From JALXCG01 sp026991065 [NCBI: Gemmatimonadota bacterium] (GTDB taxonomy: Bacteria; GCA-2686955): 6,106 bases of DNA. Below are positions 1 through 5,132 of the stretch, piece by piece; position 1 is the stretch's first letter, and every line of letters begins with the position of its first letter. The translations under genes were made by a program, and so were the position numbers. The stretch spans positions 1-6,106 of the forward strand of contig JALXCG010000400.1 of assembly GCA_026991065.1 (NCBI GenBank), in the 5' to 3' direction. Below the pieces are notes generated by a model. That model was given only the letters and a program-made list of their open reading frames with translations. It ran no database searches and was not told the origin of the DNA.

Positions 1-783
1 CATGATAACGACGCGGCCGGCGGCAACGGCGGCGGAATTCGCTGCGAACACGGCACGGCACCGACCATCGAAGATTGCTCCATCTTCGACAACAGCGCCA
101 AATATGGCGGCGGCGTCTACAGTCACCTCTCCACCGTCACCCTGCTGCGCTGCGACATTCGCAACAACCATTGCACGCAGGACGGCGGCGGCATCTATGT
201 CGGCGACGGCCCGCTGCTGATCACGGCATCGACGATCGACGAGAACCGGGCCGACCACAGCGGCGGCGGAATCAGTTGTCGCGACCGCAGCACGCCGACC
301 CTGCGCAACTGCTCCATCGCCAACAACAGTGCCGGCAACTCCGGCGGCGGTGTCGAGGCGCTTGAATCGCTGGCGCCGGCCCTGGATTTCTGCACCATCA
401 TCAACAACAGCGCCGGCGGTCCCTATGGGGGTGGCGGCATCTACTGCAACGGGCTGCCGGGCTACCCCGAGTTCAGCAACATGATTCTCTGGGGCAATAC
501 ACCGGATCAGGCGAACGGCCTCATCCCCACCTTCAACTACAGCGATGTCCAGGGCGGTGCCGGCGGCAGCGGCAACATCGATCTCGACCCGCAGCTCGGA
601 TTCTATCTGCAACACTACCGCCTGCCGGCGCCGGGCTCCCCCTGCATCGACAGCGGCGACCCCGCCCTCACCGACGCGATCTACGACGCCCACCCGCGCT
701 GGCCACACAACTGGCCCAATGGCGCGCGCGCCGACATGGGTGCGTTTGGCGGGCCGGACAACAACGATTGGGTGCCGCGCTAA
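1..783 (+). CDS. Right-handed parallel beta-helix repeat protein, C-terminal part (5' end outside window)
   Basis: Frame 1 is open from the first base to a TAA at 781-783, giving 260 residues with no start in view; ATG 481 is an internal Met, not the start. Six coils of 26-29 residues each open with GGGI/V (GGGIRC, GGGVYS, GGGIYV, GGGISC, GGGVEA, GGGIYC) and continue with a 'PTI..C/N.I..NSA' strand-turn pattern. This is the signature of pectin-lyase-like right-handed beta-helices. A closing segment follows: 'MILWGN', 'YSDVQGG', 'GNIDLDP', 'YRLPAPGSPCIDSGDP', 'ADMGAFGGPDNNDW'. That ending is common in bacterial choice-of-anchor/beta-helix proteins, and nothing follows it, so no sorting domain, beta-sandwich or membrane anchor is present. 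By family such proteins are exported and bind or cleave polysaccharide or act structurally. No catalytic residues can be assigned, so enzymatic activity is unknown. The same closing segment occurs twice in the next gene, 54 bases downstream on the same strand, so the two are paralogues and possibly co-transcribed. Confidence 0.88.
   Translation, partial: HDNDAAGGNGGGIRCEHGTAPTIEDCSIFDNSAKYGGGVYSHLSTVTLLRCDIRNNHCTQDGGGIYVGDGPLLITASTIDENRADHSGGGISCRDRSTPTLRNCSIANNSAGNSGGGVEALESLAPALDFCTIINNSAGGPYGGGGIYCNGLPGYPEFSNMILWGNTPDQANGLIPTFNYSDVQGGAGGSGNIDLDPQLGFYLQHYRLPAPGSPCIDSGDPALTDAIYDAHPRWPHNWPNGARADMGAFGGPDNNDWVPR
28..480 (+). repeat. Six beta-helix coil repeats (degenerate protein-level tandem repeat)
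   Basis: Six in-frame units of about 78-87 bases each begin with GGN-GGN-GGN-ATC/GTC codons encoding GGGI/V. The units are diverged at the DNA level and are recognised mainly by the protein pattern GGGIxC...PTIxxC/NxIxxNxA. Coils 1, 2, 4 and 5 carry Cys (TGC at 76, 151, 310, 391) where coil 3 has Ala, and where most coils of the downstream paralogue have Asn. Confidence 0.8.
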
Positions 784-825
784 CCGGCCCGCCCAACGGA
801 TCCGCAAGGGAACCGCACATTGCCT

Positions 826-832
826 GAGGAGG
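826..832 (+). promoter_or_regulatory. Shine-Dalgarno sequence for the large beta-helix gene
   Basis: GAGGAGG lies five bases (CGATC) before ATG 838, a near-perfect match to the anti-Shine-Dalgarno. This fixes the start at ATG 838 and argues against the in-frame TTG at 820, which would place the ribosome binding site inside the coding region. The whole gap after the previous stop is only 54 bases. I see no terminator hairpin in it, so read-through from the upstream gene is likely. Confidence 0.88.
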
Positions 833-837
833 CGATC

Positions 838-3800
838 ATGAGACCAGCAGTTGTCTATTCGCGACTACTCGCCATCCTCGGGCTCGCGCTGGCTCCGCTT
901 GGATCCGGGGTTGGATCGGTCATCTTCGTCCCCGCCGATCAGCCCACGATCCAGGCGGGGATCGACGCCGCGGCGGATCATGATTCGGTGATCGTCCTAC
1001 CTGGAACCTACACCGAGAACATCGATTTCGGCGGCAAGGCGATCACTGTCTCGGCCGCGGAGGGAGCGGACCAAACGGCCATCGACGGCGGCAATATCGG
1101 GACGGTCGTGCGGTTTGCCGGCGGCGAAACGCCTGAATCGACCCTCAGCGGATTCTCGATTGTGAATGGACACGCCATCTGGGGCGGGGGGATCTACTGC
1201 GAGCAGGCGGCGCCGACCATCACCAACAACCACATCAGCAACAACTATGCCGCATCCAAGGGCGGTGGAATCTACTGCCGGAACTGCTCTCCGACCATCG
1301 CGGGCAACACCATCGCGGGTAACCGGGCATCCGCCAGTGGGAGCAGTTCGGCCTATGGCGGGGGAATCTGCTGCTGGGACGCATCCGCGCCGATCATCCA
1401 CGACAACATCATCGAGAACAACAGTGCTGAATACACGTTCCTGGGCGCCAGCTATGGTGGCGGGATCTGCTGTTGGGGAGGGTCATCTCCGAGCATCTCC
1501 AGCAACATCATATCCGGCAATGAATCGGCCCAAGAGGGCGGCGGCATCTGCTGCCTGGTGGACTCCGATCCAGAACTCGTGAACAACACCATCATCGGGA
1601 GTGTCGCCGAATTGGGCGGCGGCATCTACACCACCAGTTCCTCGGACCCGACCCTGTCGAACACCATCTTCTGGTCGAATGCGGCGCCGATTGGCGCGGA
1701 GGGCTACATCGGTTCGTCCTGCACCCTGCGGATCGACTACTCCGACGTAGATGGCGGTCCGGAATCGATCCACGTCGATCCCCAGGGGAACCTGGAGTGG
1801 GGAGCGGGCATGATCGCCGCGGATCCGCTCTTCGTGGACCCCGGTAGTCACGACTACCGTCTGCAGCCCCTCTCCCCGTGCATCGACGCCGGCGATCCGC
1901 AATCACCGCCGGACCCGGACAGCACCCGCGCGGATATGGGCGCACGCTGGTTCGATCACCGCTCCGCGCCCTTCCTTCTCCTCCTCAGTCCCGATCCGCT
2001 CCTTCCCGGAGAGAATGGCACATTCGACGTCACCGGCGCCCTGCCCGCGGCGCCCACCTACCTCTACTACTCCTGGACGGGGAGTGGCGACACCTACATC
2101 CCGGAGCTGGATGTCACGCTGGGAATCGACGCTCCGATCCTCGCCGCGGGTCCGACCGTGACCGACAGCAGCGGCGCGCTCACCTGGGTTCTGCCGGTGC
2201 CGGAGTCGGCCGCGGGCAGGAGTATCTGGATCCAGGCCGCGCAGCAACGCCAGGCCAGCAACGTGATCGCTTCCGCCATCTTCCGACTGCCGCTGGTTTT
2301 CCATGTTCCCCAGGACTACTCGACCATTCAGGAGGCGCTCACCGCCGCCGCCGACCGGGACACCATCATTGTTTCCCCCGGCACCTATGTCGAGAACATC
2401 GACTTCCTCGGCAAGGGGGTCACCCTGCGCAGCGCGGAGGGGCCCGAGGCAACCGTGATCGATGGCGGACAGGCCGGCGGTGTGGTGATGTTCCACCAGG
2501 GTGAAGGCAGCAACTCCGTGCTCGCCGGGTTCACCATCACCCATGGCCTGGGCTACTGGTGGTACTCTACCTACGATCCCTACAGCGGCGGCATCACCTG
2601 CCTCGCGGCGAGCCCGACCATCACAAACAACATCATTGTCGACAACTCCTATGAAACTTCAAGCGGCTACGGCGGTGGCATCTTTTGCCGCGACGCCTCG
2701 CCTCTGATCAGCGCCAATGTCATTGCCGAAAACAGTTCCGGCAACGGTGGCGGGATCGCCTTTCGGGAGCGCTCGGCGCCGACAATTCGCGGCAACCTGA
2801 TCCTCCGCAACTCCATCACCTACAGCGGTGGCGGAATCTACTGCAGTGATGAATCGGCCGGCGTGGTGAGTGACAACATCATCTCCGACAACAGCGCCGA
2901 CTGGTGGGCCGGAGGGATCATGTCTTACGACTCATCACCGCTCATCTCGGGCAACCTGATCCGCGCCAATGAGACCAACGGCCAAGGCGGCGGGGTCTGC
3001 TGCATCCGCCTCTACGCCGGTAGCCCATGCCCGACGCTGCTCGGCAACAGCGTGCTGGACAACCACGCGGAACGCGGTGGTGGGATCTACTGCGCTCGCT
3101 ACGATGCGATCGTGCTCGCCAACAACACCATTGCCGGCAACACCGCGCTCCGCCGCGGCGGCGGCATCTACATCGACTCGGAGTGCGGTGCGGTGCTCAC
3201 CAACAACACAATCACCGGTAACCGAGCAAGCCTGTCGGCGGCGGGGCTCTATGCGGACCTCGTCAGTCACGCCGACGCTGTGAATCTCATCCTTTGGGGA
3301 GATGAAGCCGCCGACAGCACGGAGATCGGTGTGGGGCTGGGCTCCACTGTTACCGTCGACCATTCCGATGTCGCGGGCGGATGGATCGGAACAGGCAACA
3401 TCGACACCGATCCACTCTTCGCCGATCCGCTCGCCGACGACTACCACCTGACCTTTGGCTCACCCTGTCGCAACCGCGGCAACAACGCCGCGGCCGCTCT
3501 TCCCGTGGCGGATTTCGAAGGCGATCCACGCATTCATGAGGAATGCGTCGACATGGGCGCGGACGAATTCCACACCCATCTCTACGCCTGCGGTCCGGTG
3601 CGACCGGGCGCGAGCGTGGCAATAAAGGTGGTGGGAGAACCCCACACCCCAGCCGTCGAACTTGGCCTGGGAGCGGGTGTCCAGGATCCTCCGCGGCCCA
3701 CCCCTTGCGGTGACCTCTACCTGCAGAGGCCGATCCAGCCCTTCCCCCTCGGCGCCATCCCGGAGGATGGGGTCCTGGTGCAGCAGGCGGTTGTGCCGAG

Positions 3801-3924
3801 CGACTGGCTGCCGGGTGAGCAGCATCCGCTCCAAGCCCTGCTGGGGCCACCGGCGCCGGGTTCGGAGTTGACCAACTTGCTCGTGCTGGAGGTCCGCGAT
3901 TGGCGTTGGTCTCCGGGCAACTAA
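838..3924 (+). CDS. Exported two-unit parallel beta-helix protein with beta-sandwich modules
   Basis: 1028 residues from ATG 838. Residues 1-27 are a signal peptide: R2 and R9, hydrophobic LLAILGLALAPL, then small residues GSGVGS; no lipobox. Unit 1: a DUF1565-like opening (about 28-75; 'QPTIQAGIDAA', 'VIVLPGTYTENIDF'), six GGGI coils (116-281), a closing segment with 'YSDVDGG', 'DPLFVDP', 'SPCIDAGDP' and 'ADMGA' (to about 370), and a beta-sandwich-like module (about 373-481; 'LPGENGTFDVTGALP', 'WIQAAQQRQASNVI'). Unit 2 repeats this order: 'DYSTIQEAL...VSPGTYVENIDF' (490-525), eight coils (584-801), a closing segment with 'HSDVAGG', 'DPLFADP', 'SPCRNRG' and 'VDMGADEF' (to 911), and a final module (912-1028; 'VRPGASVAIKVVGEP', 'PLQALLGP', 'LTNLLVLEV'). 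The role is probably extracellular or envelope-attached structure, or glycan binding. The fold resembles polysaccharide lyases, but I can assign no catalytic residues and do not call it an enzyme. By my count there are about 23 Cys, mostly in GGGIxC positions. The stop TAA overlaps the convergent gene's stop. Confidence 0.9.
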   Translation: MRPAVVYSRLLAILGLALAPLGSGVGSVIFVPADQPTIQAGIDAAADHDSVIVLPGTYTENIDFGGKAITVSAAEGADQTAIDGGNIGTVVRFAGGETPESTLSGFSIVNGHAIWGGGIYCEQAAPTITNNHISNNYAASKGGGIYCRNCSPTIAGNTIAGNRASASGSSSAYGGGICCWDASAPIIHDNIIENNSAEYTFLGASYGGGICCWGGSSPSISSNIISGNESAQEGGGICCLVDSDPELVNNTIIGSVAELGGGIYTTSSSDPTLSNTIFWSNAAPIGAEGYIGSSCTLRIDYSDVDGGPESIHVDPQGNLEWGAGMIAADPLFVDPGSHDYRLQPLSPCIDAGDPQSPPDPDSTRADMGARWFDHRSAPFLLLLSPDPLLPGENGTFDVTGALPAAPTYLYYSWTGSGDTYIPELDVTLGIDAPILAAGPTVTDSSGALTWVLPVPESAAGRSIWIQAAQQRQASNVIASAIFRLPLVFHVPQDYSTIQEALTAAADRDTIIVSPGTYVENIDFLGKGVTLRSAEGPEATVIDGGQAGGVVMFHQGEGSNSVLAGFTITHGLGYWWYSTYDPYSGGITCLAASPTITNNIIVDNSYETSSGYGGGIFCRDASPLISANVIAENSSGNGGGIAFRERSAPTIRGNLILRNSITYSGGGIYCSDESAGVVSDNIISDNSADWWAGGIMSYDSSPLISGNLIRANETNGQGGGVCCIRLYAGSPCPTLLGNSVLDNHAERGGGIYCARYDAIVLANNTIAGNTALRRGGGIYIDSECGAVLTNNTITGNRASLSAAGLYADLVSHADAVNLILWGDEAADSTEIGVGLGSTVTVDHSDVAGGWIGTGNIDTDPLFADPLADDYHLTFGSPCRNRGNNAAAALPVADFEGDPRIHEECVDMGADEFHTHLYACGPVRPGASVAIKVVGEPHTPAVELGLGAGVQDPPRPTPCGDLYLQRPIQPFPLGAIPEDGVLVQQAVVPSDWLPGEQHPLQALLGPPAPGSELTNLLVLEVRDWRWSPGN
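1183..1680 (+). repeat. Six beta-helix coils of unit 1
   Basis: Residues 116-281 of the large protein. The coils open with GGGIYC, GGGIYC, GGGICCW, GGGICCW, GGGICCL and GGGIYT, spaced about 26-33 residues apart. Each is followed by a strand of the type 'SPTIxxNxIxxN' giving an Asn ladder (for example TNNHI, AGNTI, HDNII, SSNII, VNNTI, LSNTI). Three consecutive coils carry a Cys-Cys pair at the same position. Confidence 0.8.
2587..3240 (+). repeat. Eight beta-helix coils of unit 2
   Basis: Residues 584-801 of the large protein. The coils open with GGITCL, GGGIFC, GGGIAF, GGGIYC, AGGIMS, GGGVCC, GGGIYC and GGGIYI, followed by 'SPTITNNIIVDN'-type strands. The motif is less strict than in unit 1: coil 5 has AGGIMSY, and coil 6 carries a short insertion ('RLYAGSPCPT'). 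Unit 2 has two more coils than unit 1, so coil number changed after the unit-level duplication. Confidence 0.8.
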
Positions 3925-4883
3925 AACACGGCGGTGCCCCGCTCCACGCCCCCCGGGTCCGGCATCTCATCCATCGACCCCAGGGTGAACTCCACGATCT
4001 CCGGCGCGACCGACTCAGTGGCGGTGCGGGTCACCTGCTTCATCAGCCACTGACCGGTGGCGGTGGAATCGGGGATGGTCCAGCTCTGGACGAAGGCCTC
4101 CGTCTCGCCCGGGCCGATGTTGAACCGGATGCCTCCGACCACGATCAACTCGCTCTCATCCGGGGCGATCGCGCGGGTCTGCAACAGTCCCGAAATAGGG
4201 TACTCGCTGCGATTGGCGAGCGTGGTGCGCAGCCGCAGGAGTTCACCACGCTGATACTCCTGGCGCTCCTGCTCAACCCGCATGTGAACCGCGGCGACCG
4301 AGTTCTGCAGGGCGGCGGTGCCGGCGCGCCAGGGACGCACGCTGGGGCGCCAGAAAGAATCCTCTTCCCGGCCGAAGGGAAGCACCTTCTCCAGCGAGGG
4401 GCCATCGCCATCGCCGCCCATCGAGCGATCGTAGGTCATGCGGTCCTGAAGATGGCCGTGCTCATCGTGCAGCACCACGGTAACCCGGCCCGGCTCAAGG
4501 AGCCCGAAATCGTAGTTGTGAGCATCGACAACGGTCGCCTGAAGATGGGGGAATCCATTGCTGCGATTGTAGTAAACACTGTAGTAGGCGCCGTCGTGAT
4601 CGGGGTCGGATTGGTCTTGCCGGGCGACCACCAGGAAGCCGTGCGGGGCGATGCGACTGGGCGGCAGTCGAAACCCGTTCAAGCGCCATCCATGAAGATC
4701 GCGCGGCTCATCTCTGGCGTTATACAGCTCGATCCACTGGTAATCGTCCGGGTCTCCCAGGTTGCTGTTGGGATGGTACATCACCTCGTTGATAAAGATC
4801 CCCTCGTGCAGTGGTGGGTCGTCTTGCTGTCGCGGTGCCCCCGCGGCGAGCGCCAGAAACAGGGGAAAGAAGAGACGGAGCAT
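3921..4883 (-). CDS. Exported lamin-tail-domain (LTD) protein
   Basis: 320 residues from ATG 4883-4881 to TAG (CTA on +) at 3923-3921. Residues 1-16 form a short signal peptide (MLRLFFPLFLALAAGA), probably cleaved after A16. A lamin-tail domain follows at about 28-195: 'GIFINEVMYHP' (28-38), 'YQWIELYNA' (48-56), 'LHGWRLNG' (63-70), 'FLVVARQ' (83-89), 'GPSLEKVLPFG' (161-171), then 'GTAALQNS' (188-195). The I-N-E-V, W-I-E-L-Y-N and GPSLE pattern is typical of bacterial LTD proteins, which are secreted and often joined to other surface or nuclease modules. Residues about 197-302 look like a second all-beta, Ig-like domain ('RGELLRLRTTLANRS', 'GPGETEAFVQSWTIP'). I see no nuclease or anchor motif, so the molecular function is unknown. 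The same frame continues to ATG 4988, but that would add a Pro/His-rich stretch before the signal peptide, so I prefer 4883. Neither start has a good Shine-Dalgarno; the leader is C-rich. The gene converges on the large beta-helix gene. Confidence 0.85.
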   Translation of the reverse strand: MLRLFFPLFLALAAGAPRQQDDPPLHEGIFINEVMYHPNSNLGDPDDYQWIELYNARDEPRDLHGWRLNGFRLPPSRIAPHGFLVVARQDQSDPDHDGAYYSVYYNRSNGFPHLQATVVDAHNYDFGLLEPGRVTVVLHDEHGHLQDRMTYDRSMGGDGDGPSLEKVLPFGREEDSFWRPSVRPWRAGTAALQNSVAAVHMRVEQERQEYQRGELLRLRTTLANRSEYPISGLLQTRAIAPDESELIVVGGIRFNIGPGETEAFVQSWTIPDSTATGQWLMKQVTRTATESVAPEIVEFTLGSMDEMPDPGGVERGTAVF

Positions 4884-4886
4884 GCC

Positions 4887-4913
4887 GGGGTCCAGTGCTG
4901 GGGGATGGGGGGG
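4887..4913 (+). other. G-tract cluster, possible G-quadruplex
   Basis: Runs of four (4887-4890), five (4900-4904) and seven (4907-4913) G on the + strand are separated by 9 and 2 bases, with further GGG at 4929-4931 and 4939-4941. This is the template strand just upstream of the lamin-tail start, so the mRNA leader is C-rich and lacks a purine-rich ribosome binding site. Formation of a quadruplex is an inference from base pattern only. Confidence 0.35.
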
Positions 4914-5004
4914 ATGCGGAAAGAGGCCGGGAGAAGCCGGGAACAAGCAAGGAGAAATTTTCCGCTGGACGAGAGTCGCAACAAACATGCCGTGGATACA
5001 TTCT

Positions 5005-5033
5005 GCGACAAGCCACTGCCGGGAACTTGTCGC
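5005..5033. promoter_or_regulatory. Inverted repeat with 8-base arms (hairpin or operator)
   Basis: GCGACAAG (5005-5012) pairs perfectly with CTTGTCGC (5026-5033) across a 13-base spacer. On the minus strand it lies about 100 bases past the membrane protein stop and about 120 bases before the lamin-tail start. No T-run follows on either strand, so a standard intrinsic terminator is unlikely. It could be a hairpin in the transcript or a protein-binding site. Confidence 0.45.
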
Positions 5034-5079
5034 GCATGGTCTTCACGTCGTCCCGCAGATGCGCCGGGTCCGGATCGAC

Positions 5080-5095
5080 TCGACAAAATTGTCGA
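5080..5095. promoter_or_regulatory. 16-base perfect palindrome, operator-like
   Basis: TCGACAA (5080-5086) and TTGTCGA (5089-5095) form perfect 7-base arms around AA. The AT-rich centre (AAAATT) and short spacing suit a dimeric regulator better than an RNA hairpin. It lies 37 bases past the membrane protein stop. It shares CGACAA/TTGTCG with the neighbouring inverted repeat at 5005-5033. Confidence 0.45.
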
Positions 5096-5132
5096 ACAAT
5101 CGCACGCGCCTGGGGCATTCTCCCCACCCGCG

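Larger units (their letters stand above)
4884..5132. other. 249-base gap between the two minus-strand genes
   Basis: No convincing gene lies here. The gap holds two inverted repeats that share the core CGACAA/TTGTCG (5005-5033 and 5080-5095), a G-rich tract at 4887-4913 and a 9-base direct repeat GCCGGGAAC (4936-4944 and 5018-5026). Read on the minus strand it is both the 3' flank of the membrane protein gene and the 5' flank of the lamin-tail gene, so it could hold a terminator, a promoter, or both. I could not identify a clear -35/-10 pair or a hairpin followed by a T-run. Confidence 0.6.

Noticed and set aside
28-480. DNA-level tandem repeat, CRISPR-like array or microsatellite from the recurring GGCGGCGGC.
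   Set aside because: The recurrence reflects Gly-Gly-Gly codons at the start of each beta-helix coil. Units differ in length and sequence, and the frame is intact throughout.
820-837. TTG at 820 as the start of the large beta-helix gene.
   Set aside because: ATG 838 has GAGGAGG at ideal spacing and begins a proper signal peptide. Starting at TTG would put the ribosome site within the coding sequence and add six residues of no known role.
1903-2544. 213-residue minus-strand frame opposite the large beta-helix gene.
   Set aside because: Long antisense frames are expected in GC-rich DNA. The + strand frame has repeats, a signal peptide and domain structure; this one shows none.
838-3924. Calling the large protein a pectate lyase or other polysaccharide lyase.
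   Set aside because: The fold class is shared, but I cannot point to the catalytic Asp/Arg/Lys set of any lyase family, so an enzyme name would be unsupported.
3350-3970. 206-residue minus-strand frame spanning the end of the beta-helix gene.
   Set aside because: Arg/Pro-rich low-complexity translation typical of a shadow frame, overlapping two genes that have recognisable domains.
5005-5033. Intrinsic terminator for the membrane protein gene.
   Set aside because: The arms are perfect, but the loop is 13 bases and no T-run follows on the minus strand, so it lacks the features of a standard terminator.
5080-5095. LexA (SOS) box.
   Set aside because: The TCGA ends recall Gram-positive or actinobacterial SOS boxes, but the needed GAAC/GTTC half-sites are GACA/TGTC here, and neither neighbouring gene is a DNA-repair gene.
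4720-5127. Minus-strand reading frame from GTG 5127 or ATG 5118 across the intergenic gap, whose first 45 residues look fairly protein-like ('VRQFCRVDPDPAHLRDDVKTMRDKFP').
   Set aside because: It runs out of frame into the well-supported lamin-tail gene and turns into Pro/Ser/Arg-rich shadow sequence. It has no properly spaced ribosome binding site, and the two palindromes fall inside it. I recognise no family.
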